Part shown: in pieces, positions 52,221 through 61,379 of the stretch | Layout: every line of letters begins with the position of its first letter | Position numbering within the stretch: position 1 is the first letter of the stretch | Assembly (NCBI RefSeq): GCF_000423585.1 | Contig: NZ_AUIG01000008.1 | Location: forward strand, 62,001-126,000 | DNA: 64,000 nucleotides | Direction of reading: 5' to 3' | Source: Salinimicrobium xinjiangense DSM 19287 | GTDB lineage: Bacteria; Bacteroidota; Bacteroidia; Flavobacteriales; Flavobacteriaceae | Notes under the pieces: model-generated | Seen by the model: only the letters and a program-made list of their open reading frames with translations | What the model was told of the DNA's origin: nothing | Database searches by the model: none | Program-made: the position numbers and the translations under genes

Positions 52221-53384
52221 TTAGCGATTGTTTTTTGTCAACTTAATTATCTCCTGCACCACTGGTTTTGCATAATTCTGCCTGTCAAAAAGCAGTGGAT
52301 AATCTGTCCTCCCTTTTACCGGAAAATTGTTTTTCCATGAATTCCCGTCATTTACACCCCACAGCGTTACACGGGAGATCTTATCCTGATGTTTCAGGAA
52401 AAGTTTGAAAAAATCAACATATCTCGTGGTGAATTGTTGCTGAACACCGTCGGGCAAACTATCTGGAAATGGGTTCATTTTATCTTCATATTCGAAGTTT
52501 TGTGAGATTTCAGCGCCGGCATCACCCCAGGGAGACGGCAGAACGCTCAGATCAAGTTCAGAAATTACAACTTTGCCCAAAGCTCCAAAGGCTTCTATGC
52601 TTTTTTCAAATTCATTTATCTCGGGATAATTCAGCCCGATATGCCCCTGCATTCCTATCCCGTGAACCGGAACTCCCTCCTGCTGAAGCTGTTTCACCAT
52701 TTTGACCACTCCTAAACGTTTCCGCGGATTTGCCATTGAATAGTCATTGTAGTAAAGCTCTGCTTCAGGATCTGCCTCATGAGCATACTGAAAAGCCAGT
52801 TTTACAAAATCCTCCCCAAGGATTTCAAAGAATTTGCTCTGTCGGTAACTACCATCATCCTCAATAGCTTCGTTCACCACATCCCATGAATGCACCCGTC
52901 CCTCGTAGCGTGCAACCACAGTATAGATGTGGTCCTTCATTCGCTGCTTAAGGACTTCAGGAGAAATTGTTTTCCCTTCGTCATCAACAAAAAACCAGTC
53001 CGGGGCCTGCGAATGCCAGATTAAGGTATGCCCATGAACATGCATATCGTGCTGTTCCCCAAACTCCACGAATCGATCTGCCAGGGCAAAATTGAACTCC
53101 CCTTCCCGCGGCTGAATTCTGGAGCTCTTCATGACATTTTCAGCAACAATTGCGTTGAAGTGCTGCTTTACAATTTCTATTGCTTCAGGTTCCTTCCCGG
53201 CAAGCTGCCACCTATTCAAAGCTGTCCCAATAAGAAATTTATCTTTATAGGCATCCTTCAAATGAACATCAGTAACCTGTTTAACAGTGTCTCTTTCTTT
53301 TGCCGCGCAACCATGCGCCAATACTAAATTGAAGCAAAGGCAGAAAGCGGAAAGTAGGAGCTTTTTATAATTCATTAACTTCAT
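52221..53384 (-). CDS. GH10 endo-1,4-beta-xylanase, lipoprotein
   Basis: A 387-residue GH10 xylanase, the third in the window. I start at ATG 53384, 7 bp after the aldo/keto reductase stop; a longer frame overlaps that gene. The lipobox region is [12 protein letters not shown] (Cys26). GH10 motifs are [17 protein letters not shown], acid/base Glu172 in [12 protein letters not shown] and nucleophile Glu276 in [12 protein letters not shown]. Unlike the enzyme in the susCD operon it has no binding-module insert. It probably trims imported xylo-oligosaccharides in the periplasm or at the surface with the neighbouring GH43 proteins. Confidence 0.93.
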   Translation of the reverse strand: MKLMNYKKLLLSAFCLCFNLVLAHGCAAKERDTVKQVTDVHLKDAYKDKFLIGTALNRWQLAGKEPEAIEIVKQHFNAIVAENVMKSSRIQPREGEFNFALADRFVEFGEQHDMHVHGHTLIWHSQAPDWFFVDDEGKTISPEVLKQRMKDHIYTVVARYEGRVHSWDVVNEAIEDDGSYRQSKFFEILGEDFVKLAFQYAHEADPEAELYYNDYSMANPRKRLGVVKMVKQLQQEGVPVHGIGMQGHIGLNYPEINEFEKSIEAFGALGKVVISELDLSVLPSPWGDAGAEISQNFEYEDKMNPFPDSLPDGVQQQFTTRYVDFFKLFLKHQDKISRVTLWGVNDGNSWKNNFPVKGRTDYPLLFDRQNYAKPVVQEIIKLTKNNR

Positions 53385-53391
53385 AATCAAC

Positions 53392-54240
53392 CTAATTATT
53401 TTCAAAATGATCCATGAAATCATCGGGATGTGCTCCTGTTCGCTCTTCCCGGTCCAGGGCATTTATTTTGCACATATCTTCTTCGGAAATCTTAAAATCA
53501 AAAACATCTGCATTTTCAAAAATCCGCTCCCGGTGAACACTTTTGGGAATGGTTACCACTCCTTTCTGAAGGTTCCATCGAATAATCAATTGTGCGACGG
53601 ACTTTTTATATTTCTCTGCCAGGTCTTTCAATGTATCAATTTTGAAAACTCCGCCCCTCATCAACGGAGACCAGGATTCATACTGAATATTATTTTTCTT
53701 GCAAAAGTCAAGCAATGGCTGCTGGACCAGCCTTGGATGAAACTCATTCTGAACGACCGCAGGTACTACATCTGAATTCTCCACAACATCAATTAAATGG
53801 TGTTGTAGAAAGTTCGATACTCCTATAGCTTTAACCCTTCCCTCTTTGTATAATTTCTCAAGAGCTTTCCAGGTTTCGAGATACTTTCCCGGCACCGGCC
53901 AGTGGATCAGGTAAAGATCTACATAATTCATATTTAACTCCTTCAGAGAGTTATCAAAAGCAGCTAGAGTCTGTTCATACCCCTGATCATCATTCCACAC
54001 TTTTGTAGTAATAAAAATCTCTTCCCGTGGAACGCCCGAAGTTCTTATCGCTTCTCCAACGCCTCTTTCATTCTCATAAAAGGAAGCTGTATCGATATGC
54101 CGGTAACCGGCCTCAAGAGCATGCTGGATGGAATCAACCACTTCGCGACCTTCTTTGGCTTTATAAACCCCCAGCCCCAAAACAGGCATGTCGACGCCAT
54201 TGTTAAGTTTTGTAGTTCCGTTAATATCTGTAATCTTCAT
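53392..54240 (-). CDS. Aldo/keto reductase (AKR, 2,5-diketogluconate-reductase type)
   Basis: A 282-residue cytoplasmic NADPH-dependent reductase. Asp and Tyr are in [16 protein letters not shown], the Lys in [14 protein letters not shown] and the His in [14 protein letters not shown]. The [17 protein letters not shown] cofactor clamp is near the C-terminus. Length is normal for the AKR5-like branch. It sits in the xylanase/GH43 string, 7 bp before GH10, so reduction of a pentose, uronate or released aldehyde is likely, but the substrate is unknown. Upstream lies a 114-bp tandem repeat instead of a normal intergenic sequence. Confidence 0.85.
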   Translation of the reverse strand: MKITDINGTTKLNNGVDMPVLGLGVYKAKEGREVVDSIQHALEAGYRHIDTASFYENERGVGEAIRTSGVPREEIFITTKVWNDDQGYEQTLAAFDNSLKELNMNYVDLYLIHWPVPGKYLETWKALEKLYKEGRVKAIGVSNFLQHHLIDVVENSDVVPAVVQNEFHPRLVQQPLLDFCKKNNIQYESWSPLMRGGVFKIDTLKDLAEKYKKSVAQLIIRWNLQKGVVTIPKSVHRERIFENADVFDFKISEEDMCKINALDREERTGAHPDDFMDHFENN

Positions 54241-54256
54241 AATCTTTTTTTACCAA

Positions 54257-54370
54257 CTCCATCACTCCTTCACTTCGTTACTTCATCACTCCATCACTCA
54301 GTCACTTCATCACATCATCACATCATCACTTCATCACTTCATCACATCATCACTTCATCACTTCATCACT
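54257..54370. repeat. Tandem 8-bp repeat (TTCATCAC / ATCATCAC)
   Basis: About 14 imperfect units of TTCATCAC-type sequence run between the mutarotase and aldo/keto reductase genes. The unit is most regular from 54,304 to 54,370. The array supplies the last codons and the stop of the mutarotase gene on the minus strand (stop at 54358-54360). It is a simple-sequence array, not CRISPR. Confidence 0.9.
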
Positions 54371-55554
54371 GAAAATTTAAAACTTGTTTTACTGGAATAT
54401 TTCTCTCCTGACTCCAGTACTACCGAAGGAAAGTTTTTCTGATTCGGAGAATCCGGGTAATGCTGTGTTTCAAAGCAGAAACCTGTTCTCTTTTCATAAT
54501 TTCCGTTGCCATACTGCAGGGGAAGTGTTCCATCGAGGAAATTTCCTGTATAGAGTTGCATTCCGGGTTCAGTGGTGAATACTTCCAGTTGTCTTCCCGA
54601 TGCCGGGTGAACTGCCGAAGCGGCGAAACGCATCCCGCTGTCCTGCTCATTTATCACCCAGGTATGGTCATAGCCATTGGCGATTAACAGTTGTTCGTGA
54701 GCAGCATTAATTTCTTTTCCTAATGATTTGGACTGCCTGAAATCAAAAGGAGTACCTGCAACAGATTGCAGCTCCCCTGTTGGAATTAGGCTATCATTAA
54801 CAGGCACAAATTCATCTGCATTTATCTGAACCTTATGATCCAGGATGGTGTTGGAAAAATCTCCCGATAAATTAAAGTAGGAATGTTGAGTAAGGTTGAC
54901 CACTGTCTTCCTGTCTGTGGTCGCTTCATATTCCACATCCAAAGAATTATCGTCATTCAGGGTATAGGTGACGAGCGTCTCAAGTCGGCCGGGATAACCT
55001 TCTTCCATATGTTCACTGACATAGGACAGGACCAGCCTGTTCTCTTTTGAAGTATCCTCTACAGTCCAAACCACCTTGTCAAATCCTTTGTCCCCACCGT
55101 GTAAATGATTTTCTCCATTGTTCCGGGCGAGCGTATATTCCTGTCCGTCCAGAGAGAATTTACCTTCTGCAATTCTATTCCCATAACGACCGATTATTGC
55201 CCCAAAAAAGGGGTTTTCCTCAACATATTGCTCCAGATTATCAAATCCCAAAACCACATCTTCAAAATTTCCTGCTTTATCGGGCACTTTAAGAGAAGTA
55301 ATACGCCCCCCGTAGGTGATGATCTTTACCTCCATCCCCTGTTCATTTTTCAGGATAAACTTTTCCACCTGCTCTCCTTCAGGAGTTGCTCCAAATATTG
55401 TTCTTTTCATTGCTAATTGTTCTTTTTGAGCTGAAGCTTTGTCTTCCGGGGTTTCTTCATGACTATTTTTACACTGGACGAAAACCAGGGCAAAAAATAT
55501 AATCCCAAATTTTATGACACTTCCATTTGCTCTTCTCATGCTGAAACTTTTCAA
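54358..55554 (-). CDS. Galactose mutarotase (aldose 1-epimerase), lipoprotein
   Basis: A 398-residue aldose 1-epimerase that interconverts alpha and beta anomers of free sugars, here plausibly xylose, arabinose or other released monomers. A lipobox ALVFVQC (Cys28) predicts export, which is common for Bacteroidota polysaccharide loci. The substrate-binding His is in NHLHGGDKGFDKVVW, a second catalytic His in LTQHSYFNLSGD and the Glu in TTEPGMQLYTGNFLDG. A second in-frame ATG (55539) could also start it. Its last codons lie inside a tandem repeat, so the C-terminus may vary between strains. It is 24 bp downstream of the GH43 stop. Confidence 0.9.
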   Translation of the reverse strand: MKSFSMRRANGSVIKFGIIFFALVFVQCKNSHEETPEDKASAQKEQLAMKRTIFGATPEGEQVEKFILKNEQGMEVKIITYGGRITSLKVPDKAGNFEDVVLGFDNLEQYVEENPFFGAIIGRYGNRIAEGKFSLDGQEYTLARNNGENHLHGGDKGFDKVVWTVEDTSKENRLVLSYVSEHMEEGYPGRLETLVTYTLNDDNSLDVEYEATTDRKTVVNLTQHSYFNLSGDFSNTILDHKVQINADEFVPVNDSLIPTGELQSVAGTPFDFRQSKSLGKEINAAHEQLLIANGYDHTWVINEQDSGMRFAASAVHPASGRQLEVFTTEPGMQLYTGNFLDGTLPLQYGNGNYEKRTGFCFETQHYPDSPNQKNFPSVVLESGEKYSSKTSFKFSVMK

Positions 55555-55578
55555 TTCTCAAAGTTGAACTACAAGATG

Positions 55579-57279
55579 TTAATCACCTTTGCGGTTCTTG
55601 TATACTTCATCATTGCCTGAATATTCAAACCAGTCGAAAGCAGCCTTATTGTCAGAAGCTTCTCCCTGAGAAGTTGTGTACATTCCAAGATTGGTTCCTA
55701 CGAAGCCACCTGCGACCCTGGTGCTCAAATATTTTCCTTCGAGTTCGCCGCCGAGGTTGATCCAATCTGAATCTGTTTTGAAGTAAAACCTGTAAGTATC
55801 CTCGTCAAATTCCACCATAAACTCTATTGTCTTATCTGAAGCAGAAAGCTTTTCACTGGCCAACAATTCAGCTCCATTCTCAGATCCTTTGAACAGCTGC
55901 ACCACAGGAGAGTTTCCTTCATAGGATTTAGCTATAAAGTAAAAATGAGATTCATTCTGAAAAGCGATCAATCCGGCTTTTTCATTTGGTTTTTTGGTGT
56001 CAAATTCCATTGAAACTGATGCCTCGCCCGTTAAATGCTGCTGCCTATGTGCAATAAAGCTCGGATTCGAAGTTCCGGAAACAGTTTCGGGCCTGGTCTT
56101 CATCACCAGGTGTCCCGGACTCTCTTTCAGATCATACCAATTCTCCTTCGGATTCCGCAGGAATAGCCAGTGCAGGTCAAGTTCTTCCTCTTCAAACTGC
56201 TTGGTGAACTCAAAATTCCCATTCAGAGGAAAAAGATCTTCATTAATGCTCACTCCTTCCGGAAGCGGATATTCATATTTTATCTCCTCTCCTCCCAGGT
56301 CAAAGATGGGCCAGTCGTTTTCCCATTTTACAGGGGTTAAGAAAGTTTCTCTTCCAGTGTTGTAATAGTCACCTTCATAAGGACGTACTGCCAGAAAAAC
56401 TCCGTACCAGTCCCCGTTTGGATGCTGAACAATATCTGCATGTCCTGCGGAAGTAATAGGATTTTCACGATCGGGATCCAGGTGCCTTTGCGTTAAAATT
56501 GGGTTGTCTTTATAAGGAATAAATTCATCGTCTATATCTCTGTTCCTGTAGATCATTTCTGAATGGTTCACCGCGGTTCCTCCTTCTGCAGTCATGAGGT
56601 AGTAATAACCGTTAAGTTTGTAGATCCTGGGTCCTTCTGCCCAAACAGGCTTAGTACTTATATCCACTCCGCCATTGACCAAAATACGATCCTCTCCCAT
56701 CGTCTTCAGGTTTTCCTTGTGGAATTCCATCATTCTTATAGTACGGTGGCCATCGTATAAAGGCTTGTTATTCGGAGGATCACTGTTATACACGATGTAG
56801 GATTTCTCTTCGTCAAAAAACAGCCCGGGATCAATTCCAATTACCTCCGGCAACCAGACAGGATCGCTCCATGGTCCTGCAGGATCTTTAGCCGTGACTA
56901 CGAAATTACCTTTCCCGTCTACCACTGTACAGGTCACATAGAAAATTCCATTGTCATAGCTAATGTCGGGTGCAAAAATGGCCCGGGAGGTTCCAAAACC
57001 ATGCAGATCAATTTGATCGGGGCGGTCAATCACATTCCCTATCTGCTTCCAGTTGACCAGATCTGTGCTGTGAAACACCGGGATGCCGGGATAGAAAGCA
57101 AAAGTGGAATGCACCATATAAAAATTCCCGTTGCCGTCATCTGTTATTGCGGGATCGGGATACCAGCCTGCCAGAATGGGATTTTTAAAGGTCTCCTGGG
57201 CACCGGCGGAAAAATTAAATCCGATCAGTGCCAACAGCACTATTAAAAAGCAGTGTCGAAATTGTGGTGTGAAATTCAT
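55579..57279 (-). CDS. GH43 beta-xylosidase with C-terminal concanavalin-like domain
   Basis: A 566-residue exported GH43 enzyme (signal ending NFSAGAQ). The propeller begins with the base Asp in LAGWYPDPAITDDGNGNFYMV. It continues with the middle Asp in GIDPGLFFDEEKSYIVYN and the acid Glu in PVWAEGPRIYKLNGYYYL. From about residue 365 a beta-sandwich domain (NGNFEFTKQFEEEELDLHWLFL, PSFIAHRQQHLTGEASVSMEF) matches the C-terminal domain of GH43 xylosidases, which shapes the active site. Length is as expected for beta-xylosidase/arabinofuranosidase proteins. It is followed by the mutarotase and preceded by a 179-bp gap separating it from the transketolase genes. Confidence 0.92.
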   Translation of the reverse strand: MNFTPQFRHCFLIVLLALIGFNFSAGAQETFKNPILAGWYPDPAITDDGNGNFYMVHSTFAFYPGIPVFHSTDLVNWKQIGNVIDRPDQIDLHGFGTSRAIFAPDISYDNGIFYVTCTVVDGKGNFVVTAKDPAGPWSDPVWLPEVIGIDPGLFFDEEKSYIVYNSDPPNNKPLYDGHRTIRMMEFHKENLKTMGEDRILVNGGVDISTKPVWAEGPRIYKLNGYYYLMTAEGGTAVNHSEMIYRNRDIDDEFIPYKDNPILTQRHLDPDRENPITSAGHADIVQHPNGDWYGVFLAVRPYEGDYYNTGRETFLTPVKWENDWPIFDLGGEEIKYEYPLPEGVSINEDLFPLNGNFEFTKQFEEEELDLHWLFLRNPKENWYDLKESPGHLVMKTRPETVSGTSNPSFIAHRQQHLTGEASVSMEFDTKKPNEKAGLIAFQNESHFYFIAKSYEGNSPVVQLFKGSENGAELLASEKLSASDKTIEFMVEFDEDTYRFYFKTDSDWINLGGELEGKYLSTRVAGGFVGTNLGMYTTSQGEASDNKAAFDWFEYSGNDEVYKNRKGD

Positions 57280-57458
57280 ATTATTGAGATGTTTTATTAG
57301 TCATTCCGGAAGCACATCAGCTGCTTCTCCTCTGAACATTTTATTGTTAGAATCATATTTTCTGCTGAAAAAATTTCCGGAAGACATACCTCTCAAAAAG
57401 GGAATTTTTTGGCTTCCTTTTTTCTTCAGTAGAAACACAGATCATTAGAGTTTCGGTT

Positions 57459-58412
57459 TTATTTCCTGCCGAGCACCTTTTCCGAAGCTTTTATAATAGC
57501 TTCAGCATTCAAACCATACTTTTCCATAAGCTGCCCGGGAGTTCCGCTTTCCCCAAAGGTATCTTGTGTAGCCACGAATTCCTGTGGAGCAGGATGATTC
57601 TTCACCAGGACGCGTGCGACGCTTTCGCCAAGACCTCCCAGGTAATTGTGCTCCTCTGCTGTCACCACACAACCTGTTTTCTTTACAGATTTTAGAATTG
57701 CTTCTTCGTCCAGGGGTTTAATAGTATGGATGTTGATCACATCACAGGAAATCCCCTGTTCTTCAAGTTTCTCTGCCGCCTGAATTGCTTCCCAAACGAG
57801 GTGTCCGGTGGCGATAATTGTCACATCACTTCCTTTCAGCAAATGAACTGCCTTACCTATTTCAAACTTCTGTTCTTCAGGGGTAAAATTTGCCACTTTT
57901 GGGCGGCCAAATCTTAAATAGACCGGCCCCTCATGCTCTGCAATGGCAAGCGTTGCTGCTTTGGTCTGATTGTAATCACAGGTGTTAATGACTGTCATCC
58001 CCGGTAGCATCTTCATAAGCCCGATGTCCTCGAGGATTTGGTGAGTCGCACCGTCTTCACCGAGAGTGACTCCGGAATGAGATGCACAAATCTTCACGTT
58101 CTTATCTGAATAGGCAACACTTTGCCTTATCTGGTCATAGACCCTGCCCGTCGCAAAATTGGCAAATGTACCTGCGAAGGGGATTTTCCCTCCAATGGTA
58201 AGCCCGGCAGCAATCCCGATCATATTAGCTTCGGCAATTCCTACCTGGAAAAACCTTTCAGGATTTTCATCTATGAAATCCTGCATTTTCAGCGAACCTA
58301 CCAGATCTGCACAAAGTGCAACGACATTAGGATTTTTTCTCCCCAGTTCTGTAAGTCCGGCTCCAAATCCGGAGCGCGTATCTTTTTTTCCTGTATCTGT
58401 ATATTTCTTCAT
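57459..58412 (-). CDS. Transketolase, C-terminal subunit
   Basis: A 317-residue protein corresponding to the pyrimidine-binding and C-terminal domains of a split transketolase. The catalytic Glu-containing stretch is in [25 protein letters not shown], followed by [20 protein letters not shown] and the [22 protein letters not shown] segment. It pairs with the N-terminal subunit 106 bp upstream. The enzyme moves two-carbon units between pentose and hexose phosphates, so it links xylulose 5-phosphate to glycolysis. The intervening gap contains two inverted GC-rich repeat copies. Confidence 0.93.
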   Translation of the reverse strand: MKKYTDTGKKDTRSGFGAGLTELGRKNPNVVALCADLVGSLKMQDFIDENPERFFQVGIAEANMIGIAAGLTIGGKIPFAGTFANFATGRVYDQIRQSVAYSDKNVKICASHSGVTLGEDGATHQILEDIGLMKMLPGMTVINTCDYNQTKAATLAIAEHEGPVYLRFGRPKVANFTPEEQKFEIGKAVHLLKGSDVTIIATGHLVWEAIQAAEKLEEQGISCDVINIHTIKPLDEEAILKSVKKTGCVVTAEEHNYLGGLGESVARVLVKNHPAPQEFVATQDTFGESGTPGQLMEKYGLNAEAIIKASEKVLGRK

Positions 58413-58413
58413 A

Positions 58414-58516
58414 AGCCTCCCCCGGTCCCTCCAGCGGAGGGGAGATGGGGCGTGTTTAAATGTTAAAATTCTTCATTATTGAAGTTCAAGCTCCTCCCTT
58501 CGGGGAGGCTGGGTGG
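58414..58516. repeat. Two inverted GC-rich hairpin elements between transketolase subunit genes
   Basis: One at 58,414-58,452 has CCCTCC-AGC-GGAGGG and one at 58,488-58,516 has CCTCCC-TTCG-GGGAGG. The two copies are in opposite orientation (the first ends in GATGGGG, the second in GGGTGGGC). They look like dispersed Bacteroidota elements. Confidence 0.7.
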
Positions 58517-58518
58517 GC

Positions 58519-59367
58519 CTAAAAGTCCCCCAAAGTCTCAGGGTTCTGCGCCAGAGCCTTTTCCAGTTGTTCGTCATTTGGAGCCACTCCGTGCCACTTG
58601 TGACTTCCCATCATAAAGTCTACACCATGACCCATTTCTGTGTTCATGATGATGCAAACCGGTTTTCCTTTACCTGTACGGCTCTTTGCCTCTTTTAGAC
58701 CGTCGATTACCTGCTTCAGGTCATTCCCGTTTTCGATTTCCAGGACATCCCACCCAAAGGCTTTGAATTTCTCTACCAGATTTCCCATAGGCAATACATC
58801 ATCTGTAGACCCATCGATCTGCTGATGGTTTCTGTCTACTGTAGATATGAGATTATCCACCTTTTTACCGGCAGCATACATAATGGCCTCCCAGTTCTGT
58901 CCTTCCTGCAACTCTCCATCCCCATGTAAAGTATATACTATTTGAGGATCCTTATTCAGCTTTTTAGCCTGCGCAGCCCCAAGAGCTACGGACATTCCCT
59001 GGCCAAGTGAGCCCGAAGCTACTCTAACTCCCGGTAATCCTTCGTGAGTAGTTGGATGCCCCTGCAGCCTGGAATTAATTAGTCTGAATGTGCTTAATTC
59101 CTCTACAGGAAAATACCCGCTGCGAGCGAGCACGCTATAAAAAACCGGAGAGATATGACCATTGGAAAGAAAGAATAAATCTTCTCCAATCCCGTCCATG
59201 TCAAATCCTTCTTTACGAACCATCACTTCCTGATAGAGTACGGTAAAAAATTCTGTACAACCAAGGGAACCTCCTGGATGACCGGAATTCACCTTGTGCA
59301 CCTGCCGTAAAATATCCCTTCGCACCTGTGACGCAAAGGCTTCAAGTTTCTTAATTTCCATAATCAT
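58519..59367 (-). CDS. Transketolase, N-terminal subunit
   Basis: A 282-residue thiamine-diphosphate-binding half of the split transketolase. The TPP-binding motif is HGDGELQEGQNWEAIMYAAG, and the dimer/TPP segments NSGHPGGSLGCTEFFTVLYQE and GSLGQGMSVALGAA are present. A single His-rich AHKWHGVAP-like stretch near the C-terminus (GSHKWHGVAPN) closes the active site. It needs the downstream C-terminal subunit. Either of two ATG codons (59367, 59361) may start it. The transaldolase gene lies directly upstream, so three pentose-phosphate proteins are on one transcript. Confidence 0.93.
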   Translation of the reverse strand: MIMEIKKLEAFASQVRRDILRQVHKVNSGHPGGSLGCTEFFTVLYQEVMVRKEGFDMDGIGEDLFFLSNGHISPVFYSVLARSGYFPVEELSTFRLINSRLQGHPTTHEGLPGVRVASGSLGQGMSVALGAAQAKKLNKDPQIVYTLHGDGELQEGQNWEAIMYAAGKKVDNLISTVDRNHQQIDGSTDDVLPMGNLVEKFKAFGWDVLEIENGNDLKQVIDGLKEAKSRTGKGKPVCIIMNTEMGHGVDFMMGSHKWHGVAPNDEQLEKALAQNPETLGDF

Positions 59368-59373
59368 TTTAAT

Positions 59374-60021
59374 TTAAGATTTAGCATCCTGTAAGAATTT
59401 TTCCAACCCGCTATCGGTCAACGGATGCTTTAAAAGGCCATCAATGGAAGACAAAGGACCTGTCATTACATCTGCTCCAATTTTCGCACAATTCACCACG
59501 TGCATGGTGTGCCTTATCGAGGCAGCAAGAATTTGAGTCTCGAATTCGTAGTTATCATAGATCTGGCGGATCTCTGCTATCAACTGCAGCCCGTCTGTAG
59601 AAATATCATCCAGTCTTCCCAGAAAAGGTGAAACATAAGTAGCTCCTGCCTTAGCTGCGAGCAGGGCCTGGCCTGCAGAAAAGACGAGCGTACAGTTTGT
59701 CCTTATCCCCTGATCTGAAAAATATTTGATTGCTTTTATCCCTTCCCGTATCATTGGTACCTTTACCACGATCTGTGGATGCAGCTCTGCCAGTTCTTCG
59801 CCTTCTTTTACTATTTCATCAAAGTCTGTTGCAATTACTTCCGCAGAGACATCTCCCTCCACTATTTCACAGATCTTCAGGTAATGCTTCAGGATATTAT
59901 CTTTTCCCCTGATTCCTTCTTTTGCCATTAGGGAGGGGTTAGTGGTTACACCATCAAGAACACCTAATTCCTGTGCCTCTCTGATATCATCCAGGTTGGC
60001 GGTGTCAATAAAAAATTTCAT
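59374..60021 (-). CDS. tal: Transaldolase (small FSA/TalC-type)
   Basis: A 215-residue class I transaldolase, which transfers a dihydroxyacetone unit between pentose and hexose phosphates. I start at ATG 60021, where the family N-terminus [16 protein letters not shown] begins; the longer frame is spurious. The Schiff-base lysine is Lys87 in [11 protein letters not shown], followed by [28 protein letters not shown]. It is the first gene of the operon tal, transketolase N and C. A 20-bp motif shared with the xylE promoter lies 26 bp upstream, which suggests joint control with xylose uptake. Confidence 0.93.
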   Translation of the reverse strand: MKFFIDTANLDDIREAQELGVLDGVTTNPSLMAKEGIRGKDNILKHYLKICEIVEGDVSAEVIATDFDEIVKEGEELAELHPQIVVKVPMIREGIKAIKYFSDQGIRTNCTLVFSAGQALLAAKAGATYVSPFLGRLDDISTDGLQLIAEIRQIYDNYEFETQILAASIRHTMHVVNCAKIGADVMTGPLSSIDGLLKHPLTDSGLEKFLQDAKS

Positions 60022-60047
60022 AAGAAAATAATTTAATAAATTTCTAA

Positions 60048-60067
60048 TAGTCATATTAACTATAAGA
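60048..60067. promoter_or_regulatory. Candidate Nudix-regulator operator upstream of tal
   Basis: TAGTCATATTAACTATAAGA matches the site in the xylE promoter at 18 of 20 positions. The core is an inverted repeat ATAGT-N7-ACTAT. It sits 26 bp upstream of the transaldolase ATG on the opposite strand and 231 bp upstream of the CE2-like gene. Confidence 0.6.
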
Positions 60068-60298
60068 CAATAATATGAAATTTTTCTGAAAGTTAAAAGA
60101 CATTTATCCGGTATTTAAAGGTTTGATAATTGAAAAATTAACTTGATATGGGGCAATAAAAAAAATCAAATCCAGACTAAAAACTGCGGGATAAATACCA
60201 CATTCATTTTACCGGCATTTTTAAACACGAAATCCTTGCAGATATAAGCAGGATCTGTAGGAAAGACGTAAATTAGAGTTTCAAAAAAGAAATAAATA

Positions 60299-61378
60299 AT
60301 GCGCCTTATTTTTTATTGCCTCTCTGCTCTATTGTTGATCAGCTGCAAATCTGAACAACTTCCTCAAGATCAATTTTTTGAAGATGATAATGCTAAATTC
60401 CTCTATTCGGGCAGGACGCTGAATACAGCAGAAGGAACGAAACTCGTTACTTCTGCGGCCTCGGTGAGAACCAATGTTTATGGAGATACTGTAACCGTAT
60501 TCCTCAAAAGTGAGAATGAACAACACCATTATGTGGCGGTAGAATTGAATGATGATCATCTCGGCAGATTCAGAATATTAAAAGATACCCTGAAATTCGC
60601 TTTAAAAAAGGACACGTTAAATTCCCTGGTCATCTACAAAGAAACCGAAGCAGCCAACGGGGAACTAATATTTAATGGACTACGGGCACAGCAAATAGAA
60701 ATGCCTGAAGAGAATAAGCGGGCAAAAATTGAATTTATCGGAGATTCCATCACCTGTGGTATGGGGGCAGATACCAGTGAAACGGGCTGTGATGAAGGTG
60801 AATGGTATGATCAACATTCAGCCTATTTTGCTTACGGCCCAAGAGTAGCAAGAGCGCTTGAGGTGGATTTTGAATTAAACTGCGTATCGGGCATGGGTAT
60901 TTACCGCAACTGGAATGATGAAGATCAACCTGTCATGGCGGAGGTATATCCATATCTTCACCTAAACGGAAATCACGGGAAAAGAGCTGTTGTAGACAAG
61001 GACAATCCGCCACACATCGTCAGTATAGCCTTGGGCACTAACGACTTTTCCAAAGGTGACGGAGTAAAAGAACGTGCTCTTTTCAATTCTGAAACTTTTA
61101 TAGATAATTATACCGCTTTTATAGGATCCATTCTAAAAATTTATCCGGAGACAAAAATAGCCCTTATTACCAGCCCTATGATTTCAAAGGAAGATGGAGA
61201 ATTACTTGCAGAGACTTTAAAGGAAATCAGAGACAATTTTAAAGATCATCATATTGAAATTTTTACATTCCAACAAAATTATACCCGGGGATGCGGATCA
61301 CATCCCAGTTTAGAGGACCATGCAATGATGGCTGAAGAAATGATCCCCTTCTACCAGGAACTTCTTAAAAAAACATAG
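60299..61378 (+). CDS. CE2-like carbohydrate acetylesterase, lipoprotein
   Basis: A 359-residue lipoprotein (LLLISC, Cys16) with a beta-rich N-terminal domain (residues ~30-135) and an SGNH hydrolase domain. Motifs are Ser150 in FIGDSITCGMG, GTNDFS and His335 in CGSHPSLEDHAMM. The usual DxxH aspartate near the His is not obvious, which fits the Ser-His dyad described for CE2 enzymes. Such esterases release acetyl groups from xylan and other hemicellulose. It begins the plus-strand group at the right edge, divergent from transaldolase, with the shared motif between them. Confidence 0.85.
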   Translation: MRLIFYCLSALLLISCKSEQLPQDQFFEDDNAKFLYSGRTLNTAEGTKLVTSAASVRTNVYGDTVTVFLKSENEQHHYVAVELNDDHLGRFRILKDTLKFALKKDTLNSLVIYKETEAANGELIFNGLRAQQIEMPEENKRAKIEFIGDSITCGMGADTSETGCDEGEWYDQHSAYFAYGPRVARALEVDFELNCVSGMGIYRNWNDEDQPVMAEVYPYLHLNGNHGKRAVVDKDNPPHIVSIALGTNDFSKGDGVKERALFNSETFIDNYTAFIGSILKIYPETKIALITSPMISKEDGELLAETLKEIRDNFKDHHIEIFTFQQNYTRGCGSHPSLEDHAMMAEEMIPFYQELLKKT

Positions 61379-61379
61379 A

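Noticed and set aside
54257-54370. Possible CRISPR array
   Set aside because: The unit is 8 bp with no spacers and no cas genes nearby. No CRISPR array was seen anywhere.
54097-54442. Open frames translating the tandem repeat as His/Ser/Ile-rich proteins
   Set aside because: They are products of the 8-bp simple repeat and run antisense to the real genes.
57298-57305. TAGTCAT half-match of the 20-bp motif upstream of the GH43 xylosidase
   Set aside because: Only seven bases match and the ACTATAAGA half is missing, which is expected several times by chance in this window.
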